Shown: positions 10,758-23,853 of the stretch, in pieces | How the letters are laid out: every line of letters starts with the position of its first letter | How positions within the stretch are numbered: the first letter of the stretch is position 1 | Source of the DNA: Rosa chinensis | Taxonomy: Eukaryota > Streptophyta > Magnoliopsida > Rosales > Rosaceae | Assembly (NCBI RefSeq): GCF_002994745.2 | Contig: NC_037091.1 | Coordinates: forward strand, 27,224,289 to 27,288,288 | Length of the DNA: 64,000 nt | Direction of reading: 5' to 3' | Program-made: the position numbers and the translations under genes | The notes under the pieces: model-generated | Seen by the model: only the letters and a program-made list of their open reading frames with translations | What the model was told of the DNA's origin: nothing | Database searches by the model: none

Positions 10758-13700
10758 ATTAGGTTGTTAGGTTCTGTATACTCGTTTCTATTCTAGTTAC
10801 CTTATATGCTTGATGTTACTCAGTACCTCCCGAGTGATGGCCCGACTGCAGCGGTTCCCCATCGTTTACTCTTCGGTGCTGAAGTATTCATCAAGTATGT
10901 AAGGTACGTGGTTAGTTGATTTTCCTTCAGGTGCTATGCCTCTTATACGTCGACCTCATAGGGATTTCTCTGCGTATCAGATTAATTACGTGTCTTGCAC
11001 CTTTTCCTGGTGATGGTGATGTTAGATTACTCTACAGGTTTGAGTTATGCTACGAAATGTGATCCGAGGGAATGTGGTGGTTATCTCTCCCTCGATGCCA
11101 ACAAGTTTGTTGGGGCAAGGTTTAAGGTGCAAGACTGGAGTTCGATTTTGTGTTTGATTGTTAGAGTTGAGTGGACATAGCTTTGGGCTGTCTCTGTTTG
11201 CTATAAATTGCTTTGGAATCAGAATTGTTGATGGAAATGGAATTAGTAATATTAATGGTTCTGACGTTGAACCAAGTTCCAGGAGTTGTGATACATGATG
11301 TGATATGTCATGTAAGTGACATTTAGGATATCATTGACAGTTGTTGGAGATTACTTGGAAATCATGACTGGTTATCTTGGCTCTTTGACCAGACCATGAT
11401 ATTTGGATATAGTTTTGTCCGGATTGGAAGAAATTGATTTTAGATACATTGACTTTTAATTGATCCTTTTGAAGTTTTGGATCGTATTGAGTAAGGAGAT
11501 AGACAGAATTTAAGTTTTTGATATAGTTTTATGTTTGAAACTTGAATATTTAGTTGGACGCTTAGAGCTTTACAATCGAGTTACGATGTTTGGCAGTATT
11601 TAATTGAGAAGATGAGAAACAACTTTTATATATGAGATTGTGCCTATTGCGTGTACTTAATTGGTTATCCGTTTTGGTTGAAATGGTTGTACCTAAAAAT
11701 TGGAGAATAGTGGTAGTGATCTCGTTGGGTATTCATAATGGTGCAAGTGGAATTACTTGTGATATAGAGTATGTTTCGAGTTATAAATTGTGGAGCCTTG
11801 AAGATTAATTGTGATAGATTGTTGGTGAAGTTTTTGCTAGACAGTTAGATTGTGATATTGTAAGAGTGGTTAGTGGGATAACTTTGAGGAAATAAGTTTC
11901 TCAATTGGCTCCGGAAATATTTCTAATTAAGGTTTGACCATAATTCTTGTTATATGTGGGTCAAACGTAATGCGGTATGTCTGTACAGTGGCCTATGTCG
12001 ACGGCGATTAAATGAAGGAATTGGATCGCCAGGTGGTTGGATTAATTTCAGATCCAGGTACCGCTTTGTGTGAAATGAGAGGTTGGACAGGTGTCTGTTT
12101 TGCATCAAGGTTGTTGTTCGAGGAAAGACTCTGTGAACAACGTTTTGTCATCTAGGAAAATTGGTTGCTGCTTGAGTTGAATACGTATATTAACAGTTTG
12201 CTTTGAAGGAATTAAGTGAGTTTTACTACCTTGGTATCGTTACTTGTGGAATGGGTTAAACTGTTTGAGATTTAGTTCTCACATTAATTGATATTTCTAC
12301 TGTATGGTGGCCCATATTTGGAGAAGTATAGGAAGTTGTAGGTACGATGACTGAGCAGGATGTTGGAGTTGAGTTTAAAAATTAATTGTTTGGACCTTGG
12401 GTTTTATCAAGGGTTTCAATTGACTCTTGAAGTACTAAATTGTTGAGCGACTATGGTTGAGTTGTGTTGTTGGATTTATGCTTAGCGAGATGAGGATTGA
12501 GAAATTTTGGTGCAATCTTAGTTAGGGCAAATTAGTTTTTGAAATTGTTGTTGTAGCTGGAATATTATTGAATAAGTGTTGTTAGAGGGTGGATCTTCAG
12601 CTACTTTATCCTCAGTTTAGCGATGACAGTGTCACTTGGGGATACCGGCTTTGAGCCATGCCAGGAGAGTTCGCTATACTCAAGTACTTGCAAGTTTGAC
12701 GTTGATTATTGGAATATTATGGTGTGGTAACGTAGAGAAGAAAGAATGGACTACTTTGCTAGCAGTCTGGTACAGAAATTTTGAACATGAACAGGTAAGC
12801 GAAATGTGTCGCCTTATGGCCAGCAGGGTATGTATCAAAGAAGTTTCTCTGGTTGACTTAGATGTCATCTCAAGGCGTTGATCAATGTTTTAGTTGGGTA
12901 TCAAAGTAGCGCAAAGAAAGTATAGTGACCCTATAACCTTCATGATTAAGAACTTATAGGTTGGTTCGAGGCTACTCTTTGATATGCTTGACAACTGTGG
13001 GACCTCTACGTGCACGACATTCGATCAAAAATCCAAGCACAAATAGACAAAGAGGAAGTGTGGTTTTTGTGGTTGCTAAGGAAATTGGTTGTTTCAGACA
13101 TGTGGGTTATCAGTGAGCATCTTGTGGTGTTTTATTAACTGTTGGACTTTCCATAACCCGTGTACGAATTGAAATTGTTTTAAGTGTGAGTAAATGTATT
13201 ATCATGTTGTTGGTGAAAGTGGATCTTCACTGTACGAGTTGTATGAAAAAGAGTATGAATGCTACTATTCAAACTGAATAGTTTGTGATATTGACACCAT
13301 GAGTCATCTGAACTATTATTTGACCTAAGTTTCTTGACGTCGAAGTTGTGTACTTGTGAGTATGTACTACTACATAGTTAGGTAAGACAAGGGTATCCAA
13401 CTTGGAACATTGATACATTTGGGGTTCTAAGTATATGTTTTTGGTTGCTTGTGTAATCGAGATTGTCGAGATTATCAGCTACTCCAGTCGTTGACTTAAG
13501 ATTGCAAAGGGAAAACTTAATCCAAAGAAGATTTGATTTTCGTTATGCAGTTTCAAGGTGTAGTTCGTTCAAGTAACCGACCTTGATTTAGCCTTGAGTC
13601 TTTATTCTGAGAATTTTAGTAGGTGTTTCTGCTTAAATAGTTGAACCATTTACAGGTTGCTTCAAACATAATGCTTTGACGATGTTCTCCCTTAGTTGTT

Positions 13701-14041
13701 AAGGACTGTCAGTAATGAGTGGAAGTAAATCTACCTCCTAATACACTGAATTTAGTAAGAATGCTGTGAGGATTATTCAGATCACAATAATTGACTAGAT
13801 TTCAGCTAGAGGATTGTTCCTTCTAAGGGTTGATCTCCATGTTCTAATTGGTCAAGTTTTGGATCAGTTTTAAAGGTAATGTCTACATGATTTGAGCAGA
13901 CTTGCACATCTTTTCTGTGCCTTATCATCGCCACGGCCGTACGATTGATGTGCTATTCATCTTTATGACTGTTTACTATGGATTGGCGTGTGCACCCATC
14001 TCTACTTCAACAGTATGGAATTTCGAGGACGAAATTTTTAT

Positions 14042-14053
14042 AAGGTGGGGAGA
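14042..14053 (+). promoter_or_regulatory. Polypurine tract, copy 2
   Basis: AAGGTGGGGAGA immediately before LTR3. Confidence 0.8.
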
Positions 14054-14262
14054 TTGTGACGTCCCGAACCCGAATTTACCAGTTTACAAGTCTTTCGATG
14101 GGTAAACGACTTTTACATTTACTTTTTGGCTCCGTTTCGACATTTTAGGGGGCCCTAAAAGTTGACTTTTTGTTCGGGTCAAAATTTGAGAAAATTTCCT
14201 TCATGAAAGTTGTAGAGGACGTTAAACCGAGCGCGTGCATATGTGGTACGTAAAAATCGGAG

Positions 14263-14350
14263 TTCGTATACGAAAGTTATAAACGAAATGGTAAAGTTAC
14301 TGTTCATGGTAACTTTCTATAAATAGGACGAGTTACTGTGGTAACTCGTC
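14263..14350 (+). promoter_or_regulatory. LTR3 core promoter with flanking dyads
   Basis: TATA box at 14318-14325 with the palindrome and both dyads intact. Confidence 0.6.
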
Positions 14351-15938
14351 ATTTTTCTCTCTCCCCGATTTTCTCTCCCTCTTCCCCCGCGTCGCCTTCT
14401 CTCCTTCTTTTTCCGATTTCTTCACCGTCCGGCGTCCGATTGACTTGATTCCAGTTGTCCTTGGACCGTCTCTTCCTCCTCTATACGATGGTACCAGTGG
14501 GTATCGGCAATTTGGCCGGAAAAGCCCGAATTTATGCAAGCATTGTTACTGTAGCAGTTTGCTTCCCCGGCGAAATTCCCCAGTTTCCGGCTATCTTCGG
14601 CGGTGAAATTGGCTCTATTAGGAGCGCCTCGAGTCACTGATCATCTTCCCTCAAGACTTTTAGTTGGAATTTCCACGTTTGGAAGGTGAATTTGAAGGAT
14701 TTCCAAATTGGTGGGTTTGGAGATTTCCGGGTTTGTGTTCATCGGCAAAATTGGAGCATTTCAAGGTATTTTCTCACTTGGTCACAGTTATGAAAAGTGC
14801 TTAAAATGTTGAGATGATTCTGTGGTTGAAATTTGGTGGCCGGAGGAGGAGTTGGGCGCCGCATAAACAGTGGCACGCATGAATAGTGCGACGGTGAATA
14901 GTGCGGTGTATGAACAGTGATTTATATTATGTTTTTTTTTAGCTAGTTAAATCCTATATTTGTTGTAGAGGTTGTTTATGAAATTTGGTGAATTTTGAAG
15001 AAGCTTGGAATTAATTATGAATTTTTGAAGTTTAGGGTTTCGATTATCGAATTACGAGAATCCGGCCGTCGGATATCTCTCGGTTCTGCCTTGGAACCTT
15101 TAAATTAACGAAATGGTATTAGTGATATAATTTGGGTTGCATCCGAGGAGAAGTGGAGATGTAATTATGAGGAATTGATTTTAGGAATCGTATTAATTTG
15201 TCGAATAACTATTCACGGAATATAATTGTGTACAGGGCGATGTACCGAGCTATTGCTCGACGAAGGAACTCGTATGCATGGTCGCCTAAATAGTACTGTG
15301 AGTGGACATTTGTTTTTAAATTAATTCCGCATGCAGTATTATTATTTTCTTCCAATTGAGATTTAATTATGTTTTGAATATTTGAGCGTTGATTTATCGA
15401 GATTTATTTATGGATTACGAGATTAGTATTGAAATTCCTTCCCGAGGGCTTTTAGTAGATTTTTGAGATAGTCATTCATGAGTTATTGAGTTGGGAAATG
15501 ATTTTCGGGAAGTGACTGATTCAGAAAATATTATGAGAATTTTGGATTTCAAATATCGGTTTTTATGAGGATTCACGAGTACGAATGTTTCATCGAATAT
15601 TTGAGCATGATTGATTTATCGAAATTTATTGAGCTTTGAGCTCCGCACTTATCAGCCTTGAAGTTAGATTGAGTTTTCTTTCCGAAAGCATTTATTGATT
15701 TACAGAGTATTTGATTTTATGCTTTCGAGGATGCTTTCGAGGACTTATTGAGATATTGAGGTTTGATTTAGCGAGATAATCCTAAGTTATGCTTTCCGTA
15801 AATTTTTAATGTTTTATTGAAGTAACAGCGAGTTTCTTTCTGAAAGCAAGTAATTGAAAGAGGTTGTTTCCAGTTTCTAGTTTATTGAGAAGGCTATTCA
15901 GTTTATTAAGGAGGCCAGTTTTGGCGCATGCGTATCTT

Positions 15939-16248
15939 ACCTAGTTGGCAGTCCCTTCTAGGTAATAGTCTGGTTGGCAGTCCCTTCCAGACTACAGCTC
16001 GGTTGGCAGTCTCATCCGATGCGTCACCTGGTTGGCAGTCCCTTCCAGATGACATGAGGTAGTTAGTCGGCAGTCTCGTCTACTACCTGTGGTTAGTCGG
16101 CAGTCCCGTCTACTACTTGTGGCTAGTTGGCAGTCCCTTCTCTCCACCGCCTCCTATTCCGGTTGGCAGTCCCTTCCGATGCGTCATCTGGGTAGCAGTC
16201 CCTCCTAGATGGCATGAGATGACTAGACAGCAGTCCTTTCTAGTCATC
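15939..16248 (+). repeat. Ten-hairpin cassette in LTR3
   Basis: Same organisation as in LTR1 and LTR2. Confidence 0.85.
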
Positions 16249-16905
16249 AAACGAGCCTCATGAAAAGGGAATTTTTATAAGGATTGAGGATGAGATTTTA
16301 AGAGGTTTCAAGATGTTCTTGTTACGTGATTGAGATTTCAGTAAAGAGGGTGATTAAGAGTGTTTTCAAGATTGTTACTGCATGCGAGATTTTAGAGAAT
16401 AACTTGGGAAAGCATTAAGTTTTACTTATACATTTGAAAGTACTTAATTTTCGTCCACTCACTCTAACGGATTTTAAATGTTTTCCCCTGGGCCCTTCGG
16501 TTTTAAATGCCCAGTTTGCAGGCCAGTTTAGCTTGAGGTCGAGCGTACTTGGGGTTGAGGCATAGCTGTCATAGCTTCCGCATTATAAGAGCATCGGTCA
16601 TTTATCTTGCTTTCTATTCTCTTGTTCGCCTGTATATTAGATCGCTCTGATAACCTATGAGATTAATATTCTAAAATTCAGAATTGTTTATGAAATGAGA
16701 GATGTGAGATGTTGTGATATAGGGAGCATGGTGGCTCCAGGAGAATAAGGATGGATGATTTAGAAGTGTGGATGTTTTTCTACAGGTTTTGGGTTGTCCA
16801 TTTTCAGGGGAAGTTCTGTCAAATTTTTGGTAGAATTTCTTCTAAAGTGGGCCCCGCAGGGCCTCTTCGGATTTCAGGGTGAAATCCGGGGCGGGTCCTG
16901 TCAGT

Positions 16906-16917
16906 TGGTATCAGAGC
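16906..16917 (+). promoter_or_regulatory. Primer-binding site, copy 3
   Basis: TGGTATCAGAGC two bases after LTR3. No such site follows LTR4, as expected for the terminal 3' LTR. Confidence 0.9.
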
Positions 16918-19900
16918 ATTAGGTTGTTAGGTTCTGTATACTCGTTTCTATTCTAGTTACCTTATATGCTTGATGTTACTCAGTACCTCCCGAGTGATGG
17001 CCCGACTGCAGCGGTTCCCCATCGTTTACTCTTCGGTGCTGAAGTATTCATCAAGTATGTAAGGTACGTGGTTAGTTGATTTTCCTTCAGGTGCTATGCC
17101 TCTTATACGTCGACCTCATAGGGATTTCTCTGCGTATCAGATTAATTACGTGTCTTGCACCTTTTCCTGGTGATGGTGATGTTAGATTACTCTACAGGTT
17201 TGAGTTATGCTACGAAATGTGATCCGAGGGAATGTGGTGGTTATCTCTCCCTCGATGCCAACAAGTTTGTTGGGGCAAGGTTTAAGGTGCAAGACTGGAG
17301 TTCGATTTTGTGTTTGATTGTTAGAGTTGAGTGGACATAGCTTTGGGCTGTCTCTGTTTGCTATAAATTGCTTTGGAATCAGAATTGTTGATGGAAATGG
17401 AATTAGTAATATTAATGGTTCTGACGTTGAACCAAGTTCCAGGAGTTGTGATACATGATGTGATATGTCATGTAAGTGACATTTAGGATATCATTGACAG
17501 TTGTTGGAGATTACTTGGAAATCATGACTGGTTATCTTGGCTCTTTGACCAGACCATGATATTTGGATATAGTTTTGTCCGGATTGGAAGAAATTGATTT
17601 TAGATACATTGACTTTTAATTGATCCTTTTGAAGTTTTGGATCGTATTGAGTAAGGAGATAGACAGAATTTAAGTTTTTGATATAGTTTTATGTTTGAAA
17701 CTTGAATATTTAGTTGGACGCTTAGAGCTTTACAATCGAGTTACGATGTTTGGCAGTATTTAATTGAGAAGATGAGAAACAACTTTTATATATGAGATTG
17801 TGCCTATTGCGTGTACTTAATTGGTTATCCGTTTTGGTTGAAATGGTTGTACCTAAAAATTGGAGAATAGTGGTAGTGATCTCGTTGGGTATTCATAATG
17901 GTGCAAGTGGAATTACTTGTGATATAGAGTATGTTTCGAGTTATAAATTGTGGAGCCTTGAAGATTAATTGTGATAGATTGTTGGTGAAGTTTTTGCTAG
18001 ACAGTTAGATTGTGATATTGTAAGAGTGGTTAGTGGGATAACTTTGAGGAAATAAGTTTCTCAATTGGCTCCGGAAATATTTCTAATTAAGGTTTGACCA
18101 TAATTCTTGTTATATGTGGGTCAAACGTAATGCGGTATGTCTGTACAGTGGCCTATGTCGACGGCGATTAAATGAAGGAATTGGATCGCCAGGTGGTTGG
18201 ATTAATTTCAGATCCAGGTACCGCTTTGTGTGAAATGAGAGGTTGGACAGGTGTCTGTTTTGCATCAAGGTTGTTGTTCGAGGAAAGACTCTGTGAACAA
18301 CGTTTTGTCATCTAGGAAAATTGGTTGCTGCTTGAGTTGAATACGTATATTAACAGTTTGCTTTGAAGGAATTAAGTGAGTTTTACTACCTTGGTATCGT
18401 TACTTGTGGAATGGGTTAAACTGTTTGAGATTTAGTTCTCACATTAATTGATATTTCTACTGTATGGTGGCCCATATTTGGAGAAGTATAGGAAGTTGTA
18501 GGTACGATGACTGAGCAGGATGTTGGAGTTGAGTTTAAAAATTAATTGTTTGGACCTTGGGTTTTATCAAGGGTTTCAATTGACTCTTGAAGTACTAAAT
18601 TGTTGAGCGACTATGGTTGAGTTGTGTTGTTGGATTTATGCTTAGCGAGATGAGGATTGAGAAATTTTGGTGCAATCTTAGTTAGGGCAAATTAGTTTTT
18701 GAAATTGTTGTTGTAGCTGGAATATTATTGAATAAGTGTTGTTAGAGGGTGGATCTTCAGCTACTTTATCCTCAGTTTAGCGATGACAGTGTCACTTGGG
18801 GATACCGGCTTTGAGCCATGCCAGGAGAGTTCGCTATACTCAAGTACTTGCAAGTTTGACGTTGATTATTGGAATATTATGGTGTGGTAACGTAGAGAAG
18901 AAAGAATGGACTACTTTGCTAGCAGTCTGGTACAGAAATTTTGAACATGAACAGGTAAGCGAAATGTGTCGCCTTATGGCCAGCAGGGTATGTATCAAAG
19001 AAGTTTCTCTGGTTGACTTAGATGTCATCTCAAGGCGTTGATCAATGTTTTAGTTGGGTATCAAAGTAGCGCAAAGAAAGTATAGTGACCCTATAACCTT
19101 CATGATTAAGAACTTATAGGTTGGTTCGAGGCTACTCTTTGATATGCTTGACAACTGTGGGACCTCTACGTGCACGACATTCGATCAAAAATCCAAGCAC
19201 AAATAGACAAAGAGGAAGTGTGGTTTTTGTGGTTGCTAAGGAAATTGGTTGTTTCAGACATGTGGGTTATCAGTGAGCATCTTGTGGTGTTTTATTAACT
19301 GTTGGACTTTCCATAACCCGTGTACGAATTGAAATTGTTTTAAGTGTGAGTAAATGTATTATCATGTTGTTGGTGAAAGTGGATCTTCACTGTACGAGTT
19401 GTATGAAAAAGAGTATGAATGCTACTATTCAAACTGAATAGTTTGTGATATTGACACCATGAGTCATCTGAACTATTATTTGACCTAAGTTTCTTGACGT
19501 CGAAGTTGTGTACTTGTGAGTATGTACTACTACATAGTTAGGTAAGACAAGGGTATCCAACTTGGAACATTGATACATTTGGGGTTCTAAGTATATGTTT
19601 TTGGTTGCTTGTGTAATCGAGATTGTCGAGATTATCAGCTACTCCAGTCGTTGACTTAAGATTGCAAAGGGAAAACTTAATCCAAAGAAGATTTGATTTT
19701 CGTTATGCAGTTTCAAGGTGTAGTTCGTTCAAGTAACCGACCTTGATTTAGCCTTGAGTCTTTATTCTGAGAATTTTAGTAGGTGTTTCTGCTTAAATAG
19801 TTGAACCATTTACAGGTTGCTTCAAACATAATGCTTTGACGATGTTCTCCCTTAGTTGTTAAGGACTGTCAGTAATGAGTGGAAGTAAATCTACCTCCTA

Positions 19901-20201
19901 ATACACTGAATTTAGTAAGAATGCTGTGAGGATTATTCAGATCACAATAATTGACTAGATTTCAGCTAGAGGATTGTTCCTTCTAAGGGTTGATCTCCAT
20001 GTTCTAATTGGTCAAGTTTTGGATCAGTTTTAAAGGTAATGTCTACATGATTTGAGCAGACTTGCACATCTTTTCTGTGCCTTATCATCGCCACGGCCGT
20101 ACGATTGATGTGCTATTCATCTTTATGACTGTTTACTATGGATTGGCGTGTGCACCCATCTCTACTTCAACAGTATGGAATTTCGAGGACGAAATTTTTA
20201 T

Positions 20202-20213
20202 AAGGTGGGGAGA
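20202..20213 (+). promoter_or_regulatory. Polypurine tract, copy 3
   Basis: AAGGTGGGGAGA immediately before LTR4. Confidence 0.8.
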
Positions 20214-20422
20214 TTGTGACGTCCCGAACCCGAATTTACCAGTTTACAAGTCTTTCGATGGGTAAACGACTTTTACATTTACTTTTTGGCTCCGTTTCGA
20301 CATTTTAGGGGGCCCTAAAAGTTGACTTTTTGTTCGGGTCAAAATTTGAGAAAATTTCCTTCATGAAAGTTGTAGAGGACGTTAAACCGAGCGCGTGCAT
20401 ATGTGGTACGTAAAAATCGGAG

Positions 20423-20510
20423 TTCGTATACGAAAGTTATAAACGAAATGGTAAAGTTACTGTTCATGGTAACTTTCTATAAATAGGACGAGTTACTGTG
20501 GTAACTCGTC
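20423..20510 (+). promoter_or_regulatory. LTR4 core promoter with flanking dyads
   Basis: TATA box at 20478-20485 with the palindrome and both dyads intact. Confidence 0.6.
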
Positions 20511-22098
20511 ATTTTTCTCTCTCCCCGATTTTCTCTCCCTCTTCCCCCGCGTCGCCTTCTCTCCTTCTTTTTCCGATTTCTTCACCGTCCGGCGTCCGAT
20601 TGACTTGATTCCAGTTGTCCTTGGACCGTCTCTTCCTCCTCTATACGATGGTACCAGTGGGTATCGGCAATTTGGCCGGAAAAGCCCGAATTTATGCAAG
20701 CATTGTTACTGTAGCAGTTTGCTTCCCCGGCGAAATTCCCCAGTTTCCGGCTATCTTCGGCGGTGAAATTGGCTCTATTAGGAGCGCCTCGAGTCACTGA
20801 TCATCTTCCCTCAAGACTTTTAGTTGGAATTTCCACGTTTGGAAGGTGAATTTGAAGGATTTCCAAATTGGTGGGTTTGGAGATTTCCGGGTTTGTGTTC
20901 ATCGGCAAAATTGGAGCATTTCAAGGTATTTTCTCACTTGGTCACAGTTATGAAAAGTGCTTAGAATGTTGAGATGATTCTGTGGTTGAAATTTGGTGGC
21001 CGGAGGAGGAGTTGGGCGCCGCATAAACAGTGGCACGCATGAATAGTGCGACGGTGAATAGTGCGGTGTATGAACAGTGATTTATATTATGTTTTTTTTT
21101 AGCTAGTTAAATCCTATATTTGTTGTAGAGGTTGTTTATGAAATTTGGTGAATTTTGAAGAAGCTTGGAATTAATTATGAATTTTTGAAGTTTAGGGTTT
21201 CGATTATCGAATTACGAGAATCCGGCCGTCGGATATCTCTCGGTTCTGCCTTGGAACCTTTAAATTAACGAAATGGTATTAGTGATATAATTTGGGTTGC
21301 ATCCGAGGAGAAGTGGAGATGTAATTATGAGGAATTGATTTTAGGAATCGTATTAATTTGTCGAATAACTATTCACGGAATATAATTGTGTACAGGGCGA
21401 TGTACCGAGCTATTGCTCGACGAAGGAACTCGTATGCATGGTCGCCTAAATAGTACTGTGAGTGGACATTTGTTTTTAAATTAATTCCGCATGCAGTATT
21501 ATTATTTTCTTCCAATTGAGATTTAATTATGTTTTGAATATTTGAGCGTTGATTTATCGAGATTTATTTATGGATTACGAGATTAGTATTGAAATTCCTT
21601 CCCGAGGGCTTTTAGTAGATTTTTGAGATAGTCATTCATGAGTTATTGAGTTGGGAAATGATTTTCGGGAAGTGACTGATTCAGAAAATATTATGAGAAT
21701 TTTGGATTTCAAATATCGGTTTTTATGAGGATTCACGAGTACGAATGTTTCATCGAATATTTGAGCATGATTGATTTATCGAAATTTATTGAGCTTTGAG
21801 CTCCGCACTTATCAGCCTTGAAGTTAGATTGAGTTTTCTTTCCGAAAGCATTTATTGATTTACAGAGTATTTGATTTTATGCTTTCGAGGATGCTTTCGA
21901 GGACTTATTGAGATATTGAGGTTTGATTTAGCGAGATAATCCTAAGTTATGCTTTCCGTAAATTTTTAATGTTTTATTGAAGTAACAGCGAGTTTCTTTC
22001 TGAAAGCAAGTAATTGAAAGAGGTTGTTTCCAGTTTCTAGTTTATTGAGAAGGCTATTCAGTTTATTAAGGAGGCCAGTTTTGGCGCATGCGTATCTT

Positions 22099-22408
22099 AC
22101 CTAGTTGGCAGTCCCTTCTAGGTAATAGTCTGGTTGGCAGTCCCTTCCAGACTACAGCTCGGTTGGCAGTCCCATCCGATGCGTCACCTGGTTGGCAGTC
22201 CCTTCCAGATGACATGAGGTAGTTAGTCGGCAGTCTCGTCTACTACCTGTGGTTAGTCGGCAGTCCCGTCTACTACTTGTGGCTAGTTGGCAGTCCCTTC
22301 TCTCCACCGCCTCCTATTCCGGTTGGCAGTCCCTTCCGATGCGTCATCTGGGTGGCAGTCCCTCCTAGATGGCATGAGATGACTAGACAGCAGTCCTTTC
22401 TAGTCATC
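22099..22408 (+). repeat. Ten-hairpin cassette in LTR4
   Basis: As in the other LTRs, with two loop substitutions (hairpins 3 and 9) that bring those loops closer to the common loop sequence. The stems are unchanged. Confidence 0.85.
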
Positions 22409-23068
22409 AAACGAGCCTCATGAAAAGGGAATTTTTATAAGGATTGAGGATGAGATTTTAAGAGGTTTCAAGATGTTCTTGTTACGTGATTGAGATTTCA
22501 GTAAAGAGGGTGATTAAGAGTGTTTTCAAGATTGTTACTGCATGCGAGATTTTAGAGAATAACTTGGGAAAGCATTAAGTTTTACTTATACATTTGAAAG
22601 TACTTAATTTTCGTCCACTCACTCTAACGGATTTTAAATGTTTTCCCCTGGGCCCTTCGGTTTTAAATGCCCAGTTTGCAGGCCAGTTTAGCTTGAGGTC
22701 GAGCGTACTTGGGGTTGAGGCATAGCTGTCATAGCTTCCGCATTATAAGAGCATCGGTCATTTATCTTGCTTTCTATTCTCTTGTTCGCCTGTATATTAG
22801 ATTGCTCTGATAACCTATGAGATTAATATTCTAAAATTCAGAATTGTTTATGAAATGAGAGATGTGAGATGTTGTGATATAGGGAGCATGGTGGCTCCAG
22901 GAGAATAAGGATGGATGATTTAGAAGTGTGGATGTTTTTCTACAGGTTTTGGGTTGTCCATTTTCAGGGGAAGTTCTGTCAAATTTTTGGTAGAATTTCT
23001 TCTAAAGTGGGCCCCGCAGGGCCTCTTCGGATTTCAGGGTGAAATCCGAGGCGGGTCCTGTCATAGGA

Positions 23069-23848
23069 GGATGGCAACTTAGTCTCCAAGTCTTCAAGAT
23101 TGATCCACACAGCATTAACCAATCAAATAATGCCACGTCAGCTCTGCCATGTCACTCAACCAATCAGGAAGCCTCCAATTTAACACCTTGATTTAGGGAG
23201 ATTATTTTTGCATGATTATTTTCTGATTTTTCTCTTAATTTTCGGCCAAATATCTAGGCATGAACCTAGACAATGAATTTGGACACATTTTGAACCTTTT
23301 CTCTCTTAAATCTCTCCATGGCTTTATCCTTAATGTCCTCCCCTTGATTTTCTCTTGATTTTCACGTTAATACTGCAGATTTTATTCTCTAATTTCAGCC
23401 AACATATCTTGAGGGAATTAAGGAACGAATCTGGACTTGTTTTGAGCCTTTTCTTGTTGCACAATCCCATGAAACTCTCCCAAGATTTTCTCAACGTAAT
23501 CTCCTTGATTATCACCTTGATTTTCACATTATCTCCATCATTTCCCATGCAAAAATCAGATTTAATCTCCCATAATATCTCCCACGTCATCTTCAATCCA
23601 TGTGGTCTCCTAATGCCTTCAGGTTTCCTAGCCTCATCAGGATTCCTGCGTTGACTGGGATTCCTAGTTGGACCAGGAAAACTCCATTTCCTCATTTCTG
23701 CATCTTTTTAGCTCTTTTCCTGCGTTTGAAGTTCATTTCTACCTAAATACAACAAAGTAAGTTAGAAATGACATTGTTAAAGGGATAACTAAGTAAAATG
23801 TAGGGAAAATGATACTAGCTAAAAACATAGAAAATATTATTCCGATCA
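23069..23848 (-). mobile_element. Solo LTR A, right part
   Basis: Continues element A after the array. The end ATTCCGATCA at 23848 is the inverse of the TGATCGGA start of element E, and GAACA follows. Without the array the element is 1894 bp. The segment at 23600-23690 contains repeats of the form TTCCT-N9-AGGAA, seen in several family members. Confidence 0.8.
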
Positions 23849-23853
23849 GAACA

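Larger units (their letters stand above)
10744..14054 (+). mobile_element. Internal region 2 of array element
   Basis: 3311 bp, practically identical to internal regions 1 and 3. It shares G (CCAGGTACC, about 12058) with region 3 against region 1. No coding capacity; same polyprotein-tail trace just before the purine tract. Confidence 0.7.
14055..16903 (+). repeat. LTR3 of tandem array (2849 bp)
   Basis: Shares CTTAAAATG with LTR2, indicating these two middle LTRs descend from one middle LTR that had already mutated. Homopolymer lengths are as in LTR4. Confidence 0.9.
16904..20214 (+). mobile_element. Internal region 3 of array element
   Basis: 3311 bp, non-coding, as regions 1 and 2. Confidence 0.7.
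1738..23063 (+). mobile_element. Tandem LTR-retrotransposon array (4 LTRs, 3 internal regions), Ty3/gypsy LARD-like
   Basis: One 6158-6160 bp unit is repeated: LTRs start at 1738, 7897, 14055 and 20215, separated by three 3311 bp internal regions. The array begins TGTGACGTCC and ends CCTGTCA (TG...CA), and one 5-bp duplication, TAGGA, flanks the whole block (1733-1737 and 23064-23068). Inner LTRs lie directly against the internal regions with no separate duplications. Copies differ by only a handful of substitutions and homopolymer lengths. The orientation is set by a tRNA-Met primer site after each 5' LTR and a purine tract before each 3' LTR. The longest frame in an internal region is 81 codons, so the element is non-autonomous. 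The simplest origin is unequal recombination between LTRs of one inserted element. Confidence 0.9.
20215..23063 (+). repeat. LTR4 of tandem array (2849 bp, terminal 3' LTR)
   Basis: Ends CCTGTCA followed by the duplication TAGGA. Private changes include GCAGTCCCATCC in hairpin 3, GGGTGGCAGTC in hairpin 9, T at 22803 (ATTGCTC) and CCGAGGCGGG near the end. It shares CTTAGAATG with LTR1. Confidence 0.9.

Noticed and set aside
1738..23063. Array as an assembly artefact
   Set aside because: Copies carry different variants and homopolymer lengths with a consistent history, and outer duplications match. Copy number still needs long-read confirmation.
1738..23063. Satellite DNA
   Set aside because: The unit has LTRs, primer site, purine tract and TG...CA ends, so it is a retroelement multimer.
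23330..23695. 121-codon minus-strand frame with a 99-codon plus-strand counterpart
   Set aside because: Both lie inside solo LTR A, over repeated TTCCT...AGGAA sequence, and resemble frames in other LTR copies that are not conserved.
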